From assembly GCF_010983895.1 (NCBI RefSeq), contig NZ_CP048836.1, positions 1,240,001 to 1,304,000 of the forward strand: DNA of 64,000 nt. The letters are read 5' to 3'. Positions within the stretch are counted from its first letter, which is position 1. Every line of letters begins with the position of its first letter. Below are positions 41,097-50,497 of this stretch, piece by piece. The notes under the pieces are model-generated. The model did not search any database. It was not told where the DNA came from and saw nothing but the letters and a program-made list of their open reading frames with translations. The translations under genes and the position numbers were made by a program. Source of the stretch: Nitrogeniibacter mangrovi (GTDB lineage: Bacteria > Pseudomonadota > Gammaproteobacteria > Burkholderiales > Rhodocyclaceae).

Positions 41097-42488
41097 ATGG
41101 ACAACCAGAAAGAACTTGTTTTCGACCCACAACTGATCCGCCGGTTCGATGTCAATGGCCCGCGCTATACCTCCTATCCGACCGCTGACCGGTTCGTGGA
41201 GGCATTCAATGCGGATGCCCTCGAGCATTGGCTGGGGCGACGGACGGTTGGTGGCTTGGGCCGACCCCTCTCATTGTACTTCCACATTCCGTTCTGCAAC
41301 ACCATCTGCTATTACTGCGCCTGCAACAAGATCATCACCAAGGATCACGGGCGTTCGGCCAAGTACCTGCAGTACCTGGCCAAAGAGGTGGCCATGCAGG
41401 CAGGGTCGCTGACCGGATCGCACGAGGTCATCCAGTTGCATCTGGGCGGGGGGACGCCGACCTTCCTGTCGCACGACGAGATGCGCCAGCTCATGGCGAC
41501 CGTGCGCGAGCACTTCACGCTGCTGCCCGGCGGCGAGTATTCCATCGAGGTGGACCCGCGCAAGGTCGACTTCGAGACCGTCGCCATGCTCGCCGAGCTC
41601 GGGTTCAACCGCATGAGCATCGGCGTGCAGGACTTCAACATCGACGTGCAGCGCGCGGTGAACCGGGTGCAGAGCTTCGACGAGACCAAGCTGGTGCTCG
41701 ATTCGGCGCGCCAGACCGGTTTCGAATCGATCAGCATGGACCTGATCTACGGCCTGCCCAAGCAGAACGTGATCAGCTTCAACCGCACGCTCGAGCAGGT
41801 GCTGGAGCTGTCGCCCGATCGCATCTCCCTGTACAGCTATGCGCACCTGCCGGGGCTGTTCAAGCCACAGCGCCGCATCGACCCGGCCGACATGCCCAGC
41901 GCCGACACCAAGCTGCAGATCCTGCAGCTGGCGATCCGGCGTCTGACCGAGGCCGGCTACGTGTATATCGGCATGGATCACTTCGCCAAGCCGGACGACG
42001 AGCTCGCCGTGGCGCAGCGCCAGGGGCGATTGCATCGCAACTTCCAGGGCTACAGCACCCATGCCGACTGCGACCTGCTCGCCTTCGGGGTGTCGGCGAT
42101 CAGCAAGGTCGGCACCACCTACGCGCAGAACGTCAAGACCCTGGACGAGTACTACGACATCCTCGACCAGGACCGCCTGCCGGTGCTGCGCGGCATCGAG
42201 CTGACGCCCGACGACATCCTGCGCCGTTCCATCATCCAGGCGCTCATGTGCCACTTCGAGTTGTCGTTCGATGCCATCGAGCAGGCGCACATGATCGACT
42301 TCAGGAAGTACTTCGCCGACGAACTGGCCGATCTGGCGGAGATGGCCAAGGCGGGGTTGGTGAAGATCGAGGACCGCTGGATCTCCGTGCAGGCGCCGGG
42401 CCGCCTGCTGGTGCGCGGTATCGCCATGGTCTTCGACAAATTCCTGCGAGCCGACCGCGAACGCGCGCGCTACTCCAAGGTGATCTGA
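41097..42488 (+). CDS. hemN: Oxygen-independent coproporphyrinogen III oxidase HemN
   Basis: A 463-residue radical-SAM enzyme that makes protoporphyrinogen IX without oxygen, needed for haem supply when cbb3 and denitrification operate. The cluster motif is C67-x3-C71-x2-C74-x-C76 (CNTICYYCAC). LGGGTPTFL near residue 115, and SPDRISLYSYAHLPGLFKPQ support true HemN rather than HemW. The ATG at 41097 has no strong Shine-Dalgarno. Divergent from fnr; the FNR-like box upstream fits known FNR control of hemN. Confidence 0.95.
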   Translation: MDNQKELVFDPQLIRRFDVNGPRYTSYPTADRFVEAFNADALEHWLGRRTVGGLGRPLSLYFHIPFCNTICYYCACNKIITKDHGRSAKYLQYLAKEVAMQAGSLTGSHEVIQLHLGGGTPTFLSHDEMRQLMATVREHFTLLPGGEYSIEVDPRKVDFETVAMLAELGFNRMSIGVQDFNIDVQRAVNRVQSFDETKLVLDSARQTGFESISMDLIYGLPKQNVISFNRTLEQVLELSPDRISLYSYAHLPGLFKPQRRIDPADMPSADTKLQILQLAIRRLTEAGYVYIGMDHFAKPDDELAVAQRQGRLHRNFQGYSTHADCDLLAFGVSAISKVGTTYAQNVKTLDEYYDILDQDRLPVLRGIELTPDDILRRSIIQALMCHFELSFDAIEQAHMIDFRKYFADELADLAEMAKAGLVKIEDRWISVQAPGRLLVRGIAMVFDKFLRADRERARYSKVI

Positions 42489-42554
42489 GCGCGGACGTCG
42501 CCGCGGGAGAGGCCATCGTGCTAGTCTCGCGGCGTCACCCGCCCGGCCCGCACC

Positions 42555-43262
42555 ATGCCTGAAACCGGTTATCTCGCTGTCTTCCTCATCGGTCTGCTGG
42601 GCGGCACGCACTGTGTCGCCATGTGCGGCGGCATCGTCAGTGCGCTCACCGTCCAGATCCCGGGCCAGGTGAAGCGCCAGTGGCCCATTCACCTGGCCTA
42701 CAACCTCGGACGCATCACCACCTACACCGCGCTGGGCGGCCTGCTCGGCGCCATCGGCTCGGTCGGGCTGCTGTTCGAGAACTTCCTGCCGGTGCAGCTG
42801 GGCCTGTACGTGCTGGCCAACCTCATGCTGATCGCGCTGGGGCTGTATCTGACCGGCTTTACCCGGCTGCTCGCCCCCGTCGAGAAGGCCGGGCACCATC
42901 TGTGGCGGCGCATCCAGCCGCTGACCCGACGCTTCCTGCCCGCACGCGGGCCCGCCCAGGCGCTGCCGCTGGGGCTGTTGTGGGGCTTCATTCCCTGCGG
43001 GCTGGTCTACAGCGTGCTCGCCACCGCGCTGGTGACCGGCTCGGCGGCGCGCGGTGCGGGCCTGATGCTCGCCTTCGGCCTGGGTACGCTGCCCAACCTC
43101 CTGCTCGCCGGTCTGCTCCTCAAGCGCCTGCGCGGCATCACCCGTAATGCCTGGGTGCGCACCGTATCGGGCGTCGTCGTGCTCGGTTTCGGGGTCTTCG
43201 GCCTGATCAACGCCCCCACGCTGGGCGCGGCCCTGTGGGGCGGGGTGGTCTGCCACACCTGA
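42555..43262 (+). CDS. TauE/SafE-like (UreH/DsbD-type) membrane protein
   Basis: A 235-residue protein with six transmembrane helices and the motif LLGGTHCVAMCGGIVSAL near residue 14 (paired Cys) plus WGFIPCGLVYSVLATAL near residue 140. These mark the DsbD_2/UreH-like branch of the sulfite exporter TauE/SafE group. Members beside cbb3 assembly genes have been linked to copper or redox supply for the oxidase. It starts 66 bp after hemN and may be read with it. The substrate is unknown. Confidence 0.82.
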   Translation: MPETGYLAVFLIGLLGGTHCVAMCGGIVSALTVQIPGQVKRQWPIHLAYNLGRITTYTALGGLLGAIGSVGLLFENFLPVQLGLYVLANLMLIALGLYLTGFTRLLAPVEKAGHHLWRRIQPLTRRFLPARGPAQALPLGLLWGFIPCGLVYSVLATALVTGSAARGAGLMLAFGLGTLPNLLLAGLLLKRLRGITRNAWVRTVSGVVVLGFGVFGLINAPTLGAALWGGVVCHT

Positions 43263-43298
43263 GCGGCGCGTGACGGCGCAGCACGGCGTGCGCCGCGC

Positions 43299-43319
43299 TA
43301 TGATTCGTATTTCACGAAT
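43299..43319 (+). promoter_or_regulatory. Operator-like inverted repeat over the -10 box of the rhodanese gene
   Basis: TATGAT (43299-43304) is a plausible -10. It overlaps the perfect inverted repeat ATTCGT-N5-ACGAAT (43303-43319). Its ends, ATTC and GAAT, recall sites of ArsR-type persulfide sensors (BigR/SqrR), but the spacing here (N9) is not an exact match. Confidence 0.4.
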
Positions 43320-43337
43320 TACTGATGGAGACTTGCC

Positions 43338-43721
43338 ATGGCGAAGACCAGCCACGATCTGGTGATGGCGGCCAAGAGCCGTATCCGCGAAGTGAATCTT
43401 GCTCAGGCGCGCGAAATGATGCAGGCCGGTGCCGTGGTGCTCGATGTGCGCGAACCGGCCGAATACGCCGCCGGACACCTGCCCGCAGCGATCAACATCC
43501 CGCGTGGGCTGCTCGAATTCCGCCTCGCCGGCACCCCCGAACTGACCCAGACCCAACAGCCGATCGTCGTGTACTGCAAGACCAGCGGGCGGGCCGCGCT
43601 GGCCACGGCGGTGCTGCACGAGATGGGGGTTGCCAATGCCGTGTCGGTGGCCGGTGGCTATGATGCCTGGGCCGAAGCCGGCCTGCCGGTGGATACGCCG
43701 CCGCCGGTCGACTTCGAGTGA
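43338..43721 (+). CDS. Rhodanese-like sulfurtransferase
   Basis: A 127-residue single-domain rhodanese. The active-site loop VVYCKTSGRA (near residues 78-87) contains the catalytic Cys, and VLDVREPAEYAAGHLPAAINIPRG is the conserved first half. Such proteins move sulfane sulfur, for example in sulfide or persulfide handling. TGGAGACTTGCC precedes the ATG. Its last 64 bp overlap the 3' end of the convergent merR gene. Confidence 0.92.
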   Translation: MAKTSHDLVMAAKSRIREVNLAQAREMMQAGAVVLDVREPAEYAAGHLPAAINIPRGLLEFRLAGTPELTQTQQPIVVYCKTSGRAALATAVLHEMGVANAVSVAGGYDAWAEAGLPVDTPPPVDFE

Positions 43722-44128
43722 GCGCTCGCCTCGTCCGGATGGGCGAGGGCATGCAGAATGGGGCAGGGCTGGGCGGCGTTGCCGTCGGCGCAGCAACTGA
43801 CCAGCTCGGATAAGGCCTGCTTCATGGCGTTGAGCTGGCGGATCTGGTCGTCGATGCGCCGGAGTTTTTCCGAGGCGATCCGGCGTGCCTGGTCCCGGTC
43901 CTCGTGTTCATCCAGATCCAGCAGTTCGGCGACTTCGTCGAGCGAAAAGCCGAGCGCCTGGGCGCGGCGCACGAAACGCAGGCGCGAGAGGGTGTCGGAG
44001 TCGTAGCGTCGAATACCGCCATTGGGCAGTTGCGGTGTCGGCAGCAGCCCCCGGCGCTGATAGTAACGGACCGTCTCCACGCCCACGTCGGCGGCGCGTG
44101 CCAGTTGGCTGATGGTCATTTCCTGCAT
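43658..44128 (-). CDS. MerR-family metal-responsive regulator
   Basis: A 156-residue regulator divergent from copA. The winged-helix part (ISQLARAADVGVETVRYYQRRGLL, GGIRRYD, RLRFVRRAQALGFSLDEVAELL) is closer to mercury MerR than to CueR. Two metal-site cysteines are kept with MerR spacing (C113-x8-C122 in CCADGNAAQPCPIL). The third MerR ligand, C82 of Tn501 MerR, aligns with an Arg near residue 78, so a trigonal Hg site is unlikely. Context suggests Cu(I). GAGGAAT precedes the ATG at 44128. The C-terminal tail after residue 130 is unusually long and runs into the rhodanese gene by 64 bp. Confidence 0.87.
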   Translation of the reverse strand: MQEMTISQLARAADVGVETVRYYQRRGLLPTPQLPNGGIRRYDSDTLSRLRFVRRAQALGFSLDEVAELLDLDEHEDRDQARRIASEKLRRIDDQIRQLNAMKQALSELVSCCADGNAAQPCPILHALAHPDEASAHSKSTGGGVSTGRPASAQAS

Positions 44129-44151
44129 GGCGGATTCCTCTGACAAGGTGC

Positions 44152-44183
44152 TTGACTCCGTACCCAAGTACAGAGTTTAGACT
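44152..44183 (+). promoter_or_regulatory. copA promoter with mer-type operator
   Basis: TTGACT (44152-44157) and TTAGAC/TAGACT (44177-44183) are separated by 19-20 nt, the long spacer typical of MerR-activated promoters. Between them is a dyad of two 9-bp arms (44155-44163 and 44168-44176, 8 of 9 paired) around CCAA. Its core TCCGTAC-N4-GTACAGA differs by one base from the classical mer operator TCCGTAC-N4-GTACGGA. Confidence 0.7.
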
Positions 44184-44212
44184 CGATCCCTCTGATTGGT
44201 TCGGAAGGCACC

Positions 44213-46633
44213 ATGAATGCTCCACAGACCGTTGCTGCCGTGATCCAGCTCGACCTGCCCGTCGAGGGCATGACCTGCGCCGCCTGCGCGACACGCATCG
44301 AGCGTGTGCTGGGCCGTCTGCCGGGCGTCGAGGCTCAGGTCAATCTGGCGGCGGAGCGGGCGCGCGTGCGCATCCGCGACGGCGCTTCGGGTCCGTCGGC
44401 GGTGGTCGAAGCGATCCGCAAGGCTGGTTTTCAGGTGCCCGCGAGCGAGCTCGAGCTGGCGATCGAGGGCATGACCTGTGCTGCCTGCGCCACCCGCCTG
44501 GAAAAAGTGCTGGCACGTGTCGATGGGGTGGATTCGGCGGTGGTCAACTTCGCCACGGAAACCGCGCAGCTGCACTATCGGCCCTGGATCGCGGACGTGC
44601 CCACCGTACTCGCTGCGGTCGAGCGGGCGGGGTTCGCCGCCCATTCCCGCGGCGATGACAGCCGTGCCCAGGAAAAGGCGCGCAAGCAGGCGGCGTGGAC
44701 CGCCGAGCGCAACCGCTTCCTGGTGGCGCTGCTGCTCACCTTGCCCCTGCTGGCGCAGATGCCGTTCATGCTGTTCGGCGACGGCGGACACGAGCTGATC
44801 CCGCGTGGCTGGCAGTGGCTGCTGGCCACGCCGGTGCAGTTCTGGATCGGGGCGCGCTTCTATCGGGGGGCCTGGTCGGCCCTGCGCGGCGGCGGTGCCA
44901 ACATGGACGTGCTGGTGGCGCTGGGCACCTCCATGGCCTACGGCTTCAGCGCGATCGTCACCGCGCTGGGGCGTGCGGACCTGCATGTGTATTTCGAGGC
45001 CTCGGCCACCATCATCACCCTGGTGCTGATGGGCAAGCTGCTCGAGGCCCGCGCCAAGGCGAAGACCGCGGATGCCATCGAAGCGCTGGTACGGCTGCAG
45101 CCGCGCACGGCGTGGATCGAGGCGGACGGGCAGTTGCACGAGGTGCCGGTGGAGACGCTGCGGCCGGGGCAGGCCTTCGTGGTGCGCGCCGGCGACCGGG
45201 TGCCGGTGGACGGGGTCGTCGTCTCGGGGGCGTCGTCGATGGACGAATCGATGCTCACCGGGGAGAGTTTGCCGGTGGGCAAGCAGGCCGGCGACAAGGT
45301 CTTCGCCGCCACGGTCAATGGTGAAGGCCTGCTGCGCTGCCAGGCCGAAGGCGTGGGCGCCAACACCCTGCTGGCCGGCATCATCCACATGGTGGAGCAG
45401 GCCCAGGGCTCGAAAGCGCCGGTGCAGCGCCTCGCCGACAAGGTGTCCGCGATCTTCGTACCCACCGTCGTGGGCCTGGCGGTGCTCACCTTCGCCGGCT
45501 GGTGGCTGACGGGGGGCGACGGCGTGGTGGCGCTGGTCAACGCGGTGGCGGTGCTGGTCATCGCCTGCCCGTGCGCGCTGGGCCTGGCCACGCCCACGGC
45601 GATCATGGTGGGCACCGGGCAGGGCGCCCGCGCCGGCATCCTGGTGAAGAACGCAGAAGCCCTGGAGCGCGCAGAAAAGCTCGCGGTGCTGGCGGTGGAC
45701 AAGACCGGCACCCTGACCGAGGGACGTCCGGCGGTGGTGGAGGTGTGCCCGGCGCCCGACCTGGAGCGGGAGCCGGTGCTGGCGCTCGCGGCGGCCCTTG
45801 AAGCCGCCAGCGCACATCCGCTGGCGCGTGCGGTGGTCGAGGCGGCCGGCGCGGCCGTGGCCGCCGAGACGGTCGACACCGTGGCCGGCAAGGGCGTGAG
45901 CGGCCGGGTCGATGGCCGGGCCGTGCTTGTGGGCAGCCCCGGGTTCGTGCGCGAGCACGGCGTCGAGGTGCCGGCGGCGATCGTCGACCGGGTCGTCGGC
46001 GCCGGGCGCACGCCCGTGATCGTGGCGGCCGATGGTCGCTACGCCGGCCTGATCGCCATTGCCGATCCGGTGCGCGCATCCTCCGCCGCGGCGGTGCGGC
46101 GCCTGCAGTCCGAAGGGGTGAAGGTGGTCATGCTCACCGGCGATCACCCCGGCACGGCGGCTGCGGTGGCGCAGGCGGTGGGCATCGACGATTTCCAAGC
46201 CGGCGTGCTGCCGGCCGACAAGGCGGCCGCGGTGGCGCGGCTGGCCTCGGCACGGGGCCTGGTGGGCATGGCGGGCGATGGCATCAACGACGCCCCGGCG
46301 CTGGCGGCGGCGGACGTGTCCTTTGCCATGGGCGGCGGCTCGGACGTGGCGCTCGATGCGGCGGATGTGACCCTGGTGCGCAACGACCTGAACAGCGTGG
46401 CCGATGCGGTGGACTTGTCGCGCGCGACCCTGTCCAAGATCCGCCAGAACCTGTTCTTCGCCTTCTTCTACAACGCGCTCGGGATTCCCCTGGCCGCGTT
46501 CGGCTTTCTCAATCCGGTCGTGGCCGGTGCCGCCATGGCGGCCAGTTCGGTGTCGGTGGTGAGCAACTCGCTGCTGCTGCGCCGCTGGCAGCCGGGGCGC
46601 GCCCGACGACCCAAACATGCGAACGAGGAGTGA
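44213..46633 (+). CDS. copA: Copper-exporting P-type ATPase CopA
   Basis: An 806-residue P1B ATPase that exports Cu(I) from the cytoplasm. Two N-terminal metal domains carry GMTCAAC (Cys22/Cys25 and again near residue 88). The membrane metal site is [11 protein letters not shown] near residue 452, the phosphorylation motif DKTGTLT near residue 496, and the hinge [10 protein letters not shown] near residue 690. Unlike CcoI at 24 kb it lacks the extra N-terminal Cys domain, so it should be the bulk detoxification pump. It is divergent from the MerR regulator and followed 5 bp later by copZ. Confidence 0.94.
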   Translation: MNAPQTVAAVIQLDLPVEGMTCAACATRIERVLGRLPGVEAQVNLAAERARVRIRDGASGPSAVVEAIRKAGFQVPASELELAIEGMTCAACATRLEKVLARVDGVDSAVVNFATETAQLHYRPWIADVPTVLAAVERAGFAAHSRGDDSRAQEKARKQAAWTAERNRFLVALLLTLPLLAQMPFMLFGDGGHELIPRGWQWLLATPVQFWIGARFYRGAWSALRGGGANMDVLVALGTSMAYGFSAIVTALGRADLHVYFEASATIITLVLMGKLLEARAKAKTADAIEALVRLQPRTAWIEADGQLHEVPVETLRPGQAFVVRAGDRVPVDGVVVSGASSMDESMLTGESLPVGKQAGDKVFAATVNGEGLLRCQAEGVGANTLLAGIIHMVEQAQGSKAPVQRLADKVSAIFVPTVVGLAVLTFAGWWLTGGDGVVALVNAVAVLVIACPCALGLATPTAIMVGTGQGARAGILVKNAEALERAEKLAVLAVDKTGTLTEGRPAVVEVCPAPDLEREPVLALAAALEAASAHPLARAVVEAAGAAVAAETVDTVAGKGVSGRVDGRAVLVGSPGFVREHGVEVPAAIVDRVVGAGRTPVIVAADGRYAGLIAIADPVRASSAAAVRRLQSEGVKVVMLTGDHPGTAAAVAQAVGIDDFQAGVLPADKAAAVARLASARGLVGMAGDGINDAPALAAADVSFAMGGGSDVALDAADVTLVRNDLNSVADAVDLSRATLSKIRQNLFFAFFYNALGIPLAAFGFLNPVVAGAAMAASSVSVVSNSLLLRRWQPGRARRPKHANEE

Positions 46634-46638
46634 TCATC

Positions 46639-46845
46639 ATGGAAACCATTCAGTTCAAGGTCGAGGGCATGAGCTGCCAGGGCTGCGTCAAGGGTGTGAC
46701 GGCCGCGCTGTCGGCCATCGACGGCGTCGCCGAGGTCAAGGTCGAGCTCGAGGCGGCGCAGGCGACCGTGCAGTACGATCCGGCCACCGCCTCGGTGGCG
46801 CAGCTGCATCAGGCGGTGGAGGAGGCCGGCTTCGACGTCGCCTGA
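46639..46845 (+). CDS. copZ: Copper chaperone CopZ (heavy-metal-associated domain)
   Basis: A 68-residue single HMA domain, METIQFKVEGMSCQGCVKGVTAAL, with metal-binding Cys12 and Cys15 in MSCQGC. It probably delivers Cu(I) to CopA. GAGGAG lies nine nt before the ATG; a GTG three codons earlier overlaps that site. The 3' end overlaps the convergent GGDEF/EAL gene by 37 bp. Confidence 0.92.
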   Translation: METIQFKVEGMSCQGCVKGVTAALSAIDGVAEVKVELEAAQATVQYDPATASVAQLHQAVEEAGFDVA

Positions 46846-49800
46846 TATTTCAGGTCGATCTGCATCTGGCGGAAGTCCGCCGCCGGCAGGGGGCGGGCAT
46901 AGAGGTAGCCTTGCGCCTGATCGCAGCCCAGCTCGGTCAGGAAGCGCTCCTGGGCTTCGGTTTCGACCCCTTCGGCGATGACCAGCATGTCCAGGGTGTG
47001 ACCGATGCCGATGATGGCGCGGGTCAGGTGGGCGTCGTCGTTGTCGTCGGGCAGATCGTTGATGAAGGAGCGGTCGATCTTGAGCTTGTCGAGGGCGAAT
47101 CGCTTCAGATAGCCCAGTGAGGAGTAGCCGGTGCCGAAGTCGTCGATGGCCAGCCGCACCCCCATCGCCTGGATGGCCTTGAGGGTGGTGGCGGCGGCGG
47201 CCTGATTGGCCATGAGGGCGCTCTCGGTGACTTCCAGTTCGAGCAGGTGGCCCGAAAAGGCGGTCTCGTTCAGGACCTGCCGCACGGTCAGCTCGAGCTG
47301 GCCACGGCGGACCTGATGCGCGGAGATGTTGACGGCGATGGTGATGTCCGCCAGCCCCTCGTCGCGCCAGGCCTGGCCGGTGGCGCAGGCCTGGCGCAGG
47401 ATCCAGGCGCCCAGCGGCACGATCAGACCGGTTTCCTCGGCGATCGGGATGAACTGGTCCGGCGGGATGATGCCGCGCTCCGGATGGTGCCAGCGCACCA
47501 GCGCCTCGGCGCCGATGAGGTGCCCGGTGGCGAGGTCGAACTGGGGCTGGTAGGCCAGGGTGAACTCGTGCCGGGCGAGCGCGCGGCGCAGGTCGTTTTC
47601 CAGATCGAGGCGGACGCGCGCCCGGTCGTTCAGCTCGCGGGTGAAGAACTGGTAGCTGTTGCGGCCGTTTTCCTTGGCGTGATACATGGCCGCGTCGGCG
47701 TTCTTGAGCAGGATGTCGCGGTTCTCGCCGTCTTCCGGATACACGGTGATGCCGATGCTGGGCGTGATCGTCAGTTCGTGGCCGTCGAGGAGGAAGGGGG
47801 CGGCCAGCGCCTCGAGCATCTTCGCGGCGACGGTGGCCGCGTGGCCGGCGCTGTCCAGTTCGGTGAGTAGCACCACGAACTCGTCGCCGCCGAGGCGGCT
47901 GACGGTGTCGCTGCCGCGCACGATGGCGCCCAGGCGGGCCGCGACCTGGCGCAGCAGCTCGTCGCCCACCGCGTGGCCGAGCGAGTCGTTGATGTTCTTG
48001 AACCGGTCCAGATCGAGGAACAGCACCGCCAGGTGGTGGCGGTGGCGCCGGGCGCTCTCGATGGCGGCGCTCATGCGGTCGAGCAGCAGCACCCGGTTGG
48101 GCAGGCCGGTGAGGGCGTCGTATTCGGCCAGGTGGCGCAGACGTTGTTCCGTTCGCTTGCGATCCGAGATGTCGGCGATGGAGACCACGTAGTGGGTCAC
48201 CTGGCCGGCCTCGCTGGTCACGGCGCCGACCGATACCCAGGCCGGATACACCGCGCCGTTCGGTCGGCCCAGGGCCAGCTCGCCCGACCACTGGGCCTCG
48301 AGGTGCAGTTGTGCGGCGGTGTCCACCCAGACCGGATCGTCGGTTTGCCCGCCGGCCAGCAGCTCGGCGCAATGGCGGCCGATCAGGTCGGGGCGGTCGC
48401 GACCACTGATCCGCTCGAGCGCCGGGTTGACCGAGACGATGCGGAAGCGATGGTCGAGAATCGCGATCGCCTCGCTGCTCGCTTCGAAGACCCGGGCCGA
48501 CAGGTGCAGCTCGCGCGCATTCTCGCTCAGGGCGCGATTGCGTTCGGCGATGTCGGCGTGATAGCGCCGGAAGCGTGCCTCGATCCAGCGGTAGAACAGC
48601 ACCGAGAGCAGGGTGGCCAGCGTCGCCGCCGCCAGCATGGTGATCGCGGTGAGACGAAACTCCTGGCTGGTGCTGGCGTTCATGCGTTCGCGCTCCTGCG
48701 CGATGACATGCTCGATCTGGTCCAGCGCCGAGATCGACACCAGCGTCCATCCCCATTCGTCGGGCGTCGAGGTGTAGGCCATGTAGCGGCGCGCCGCGTC
48801 GGTGCCGGTCGGCGGCGTCTCGAAGCGGACCGGTCCGCCGCCGCGCTGGCTCTGGGCGACGAAGCGCTGCAGATAGCGCAGCAGCATCGGTGGCGGGGTG
48901 TCGTCGGCGTCGTGCATGATCGCCGCGGGCCCCGCCAGCAGCTTGCCGTCGCGGTCGATCACCAGCAGGGTGTCGTCATCGTCGATGCCGGTCACCGAGG
49001 CCTTGGCATTGGCGCGTTCGGTGAGCAGGGCGAGCGCGTTCTGGCGCAGGTCGGCATAGGCGATATGGATGAACTCGGCGCTGCCGACGACCCAGTCGAG
49101 CGGGTCGAAGCGACGCACGTAGGCGATGGCGTCGGCCATGGCCTCGTGCTCGCCCGGCGGCGACCAGCGGAAACGCACGAAGCGGCCGCGGCTGTCCGCC
49201 GCCGCGTCGATGAGCTCCTCGCCGAACTTCAGCCCGGTGTCGTCCTGCAGTGTGCGCAGGTCGGTGCCTTCGAGGCGGGTGTCGATCGGGAACAGGCGGG
49301 CGCGCCCGTCGATACCGATCACGAAGCGCGTGCCGTTGCCGCTCAGGCCGTACATCGGGCGCAGGGCGTGCAGGATGTCGGCTTCCATGCGGGCCTTGGT
49401 GCGGGTGCCGGACAGGGCGGCGTGCAATGAGGCGATGACATTGATGCTGGCCGCTACGCGCAGGCGCAATTGCTCGCGCAGGTCCGATTCGAAGCGGAGC
49501 CGCTGGCTCTGCAGGTCGCGGGTGAGGAGGGTCACCTCGTCGCCGAGGATGCGCTCGCGGTCGGCGTAGGCGCGCGCCGCGATCTCCTCGGTCTGGGCTT
49601 CGACGGCCTGTTGATGCTGGTAGATGTAGTAGCCGCCCATGCCGGCCATCAGCGCGAGCACGAGCGTGAGCATGCCGCCCAGAATGACTCGGGGCAGCCA
49701 GCGTTCGAAGCCGGGCTCGGCGGCCGTGCGCCCGGTACGGAGCAGGAAGGGGGTCGTGGACCGTTGCGGCAAGCGGAGTCGGTCGTCCTGAGTGTGCGCT

Positions 49801-49886
49801 CGGATCGGCGTTCGACTGGTAACGGACGCGTTTGATGGTTCTTGAGTGCCCTCGCCTGCGCGCAAAAGGTTTTTTGCAACGCGCAA
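46809..49886 (-). CDS. Membrane-bound sensor with PAS, GGDEF and EAL domains
   Basis: A roughly 1025-residue c-di-GMP enzyme. Order: transmembrane helix (about 67-90), periplasmic dCache-like sensor (90-400), second helix (about 412-432), PAS (470-590), GGDEF (about 600-760), EAL (770-1015). GGDEF near residue 664 is intact and has an inhibitory RGSD five residues before it. EALVRW near 790, [10 protein letters not shown] and LKIDRSFI suggest an active phosphodiesterase too. No ATG precedes the first helix: the open frame reaches a TTG at 49886; an ATG at 49673 would cut into the helix. The start is therefore uncertain. It overlaps copZ tail to tail by 37 bp. Confidence 0.88.
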   Translation of the reverse strand: MRVAKNLLRAGEGTQEPSNASVTSRTPIRAHTQDDRLRLPQRSTTPFLLRTGRTAAEPGFERWLPRVILGGMLTLVLALMAGMGGYYIYQHQQAVEAQTEEIAARAYADRERILGDEVTLLTRDLQSQRLRFESDLREQLRLRVAASINVIASLHAALSGTRTKARMEADILHALRPMYGLSGNGTRFVIGIDGRARLFPIDTRLEGTDLRTLQDDTGLKFGEELIDAAADSRGRFVRFRWSPPGEHEAMADAIAYVRRFDPLDWVVGSAEFIHIAYADLRQNALALLTERANAKASVTGIDDDDTLLVIDRDGKLLAGPAAIMHDADDTPPPMLLRYLQRFVAQSQRGGGPVRFETPPTGTDAARRYMAYTSTPDEWGWTLVSISALDQIEHVIAQERERMNASTSQEFRLTAITMLAAATLATLLSVLFYRWIEARFRRYHADIAERNRALSENARELHLSARVFEASSEAIAILDHRFRIVSVNPALERISGRDRPDLIGRHCAELLAGGQTDDPVWVDTAAQLHLEAQWSGELALGRPNGAVYPAWVSVGAVTSEAGQVTHYVVSIADISDRKRTEQRLRHLAEYDALTGLPNRVLLLDRMSAAIESARRHRHHLAVLFLDLDRFKNINDSLGHAVGDELLRQVAARLGAIVRGSDTVSRLGGDEFVVLLTELDSAGHAATVAAKMLEALAAPFLLDGHELTITPSIGITVYPEDGENRDILLKNADAAMYHAKENGRNSYQFFTRELNDRARVRLDLENDLRRALARHEFTLAYQPQFDLATGHLIGAEALVRWHHPERGIIPPDQFIPIAEETGLIVPLGAWILRQACATGQAWRDEGLADITIAVNISAHQVRRGQLELTVRQVLNETAFSGHLLELEVTESALMANQAAAATTLKAIQAMGVRLAIDDFGTGYSSLGYLKRFALDKLKIDRSFINDLPDDNDDAHLTRAIIGIGHTLDMLVIAEGVETEAQERFLTELGCDQAQGYLYARPLPAADFRQMQIDLKYQATSKPASSTA

Positions 49887-49892
49887 AGTCCC

Positions 49893-49898
49893 TATAAT
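49893..49898 (+). promoter_or_regulatory. -10 box of ppa
   Basis: A perfect TATAAT 28 bp before the ppa ATG; start predicted near 49905, leaving room for GGAGGGAAG. The -35 is only a T-rich match. Confidence 0.55.
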
Positions 49899-49926
49899 CG
49901 ATGGAATTTTTCAAGCGGAGGGAAGC

Positions 49927-50451
49927 ATGGGCTTCGATCAAGTCAAGGCCGGCAAGGACGTGCCGAACGACATCAACGTGATCATCGAGATCTCGGCGCA
50001 GGGCGAGCCGATCAAGTTCGAAGTGGACAAGGACAGCGATTGCATCTTCGTCGACCGTTTCATGGGCACGAGCATGCGCTATCCGGTCAACTACGGCTAT
50101 GTGCCGCACACCATCGCCGGTGACGGCGATCCGGTGGACGTGCTGGTGGTGACGCCGTTCCCGCTGCCGCCGGGTGCGGTCATCCGCAGTCGTCCGGTCG
50201 GCCTGCTGAAGATGCAGGACGAGTCGGGTGAGGACGCCAAGGTCATCGCCGTGCCGGTGTCCAAACTGACTCCGCTGTACGACAACGTGCAGACCGCCGA
50301 CGACCTGCCCGAGCTGCTGCTCAAGCAGATCCAGCACTTCTTCGAGCACTACAAGGATCTGGAGCCCGGCAAGTGGGTGAAGATCCTCGGCTGGGGCTCG
50401 GTGGACGATGCCCGCAAGGAGATCCTCGACGGCATCGCCAACGACAAGTAA
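49927..50451 (+). CDS. ppa: Inorganic pyrophosphatase
   Basis: A 174-residue family I pyrophosphatase that hydrolyses PPi in the cytoplasm and pulls biosynthesis forward. The metal-binding signature [10 protein letters not shown] is near residue 65, with [21 protein letters not shown] before it and [12 protein letters not shown] near residue 98. GGAGGGAAG precedes the ATG at 49927. The gene stands alone and ends at a terminator. Confidence 0.96.
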   Translation: MGFDQVKAGKDVPNDINVIIEISAQGEPIKFEVDKDSDCIFVDRFMGTSMRYPVNYGYVPHTIAGDGDPVDVLVVTPFPLPPGAVIRSRPVGLLKMQDESGEDAKVIAVPVSKLTPLYDNVQTADDLPELLLKQIQHFFEHYKDLEPGKWVKILGWGSVDDARKEILDGIANDK

Positions 50452-50471
50452 GACGTCCGAGTGCCGTGACG

Positions 50472-50497
50472 AAGGCCCGCCTCCCGGCGGGCCTTTT
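50472..50497. terminator. Terminator between ppa and the DUF482 gene
   Basis: A 10-bp stem AAGGCCCGCC / GGCGGGCCTT with loop TCCC, followed by T residues to 50497. It can act on both convergent genes, though the minus-strand tail is weak. Confidence 0.75.

Noticed and set aside
44177..46618. An 813-codon open frame antisense to copA
   Set aside because: It is a GC-rich shadow: His/Arg/Gly-rich, no domains, while the plus strand encodes a motif-complete CopA. The same applies to long antisense frames over pap (2786-4921), ftsK (56906-59065), argA (5070-6623) and ccoI (24028-26184).
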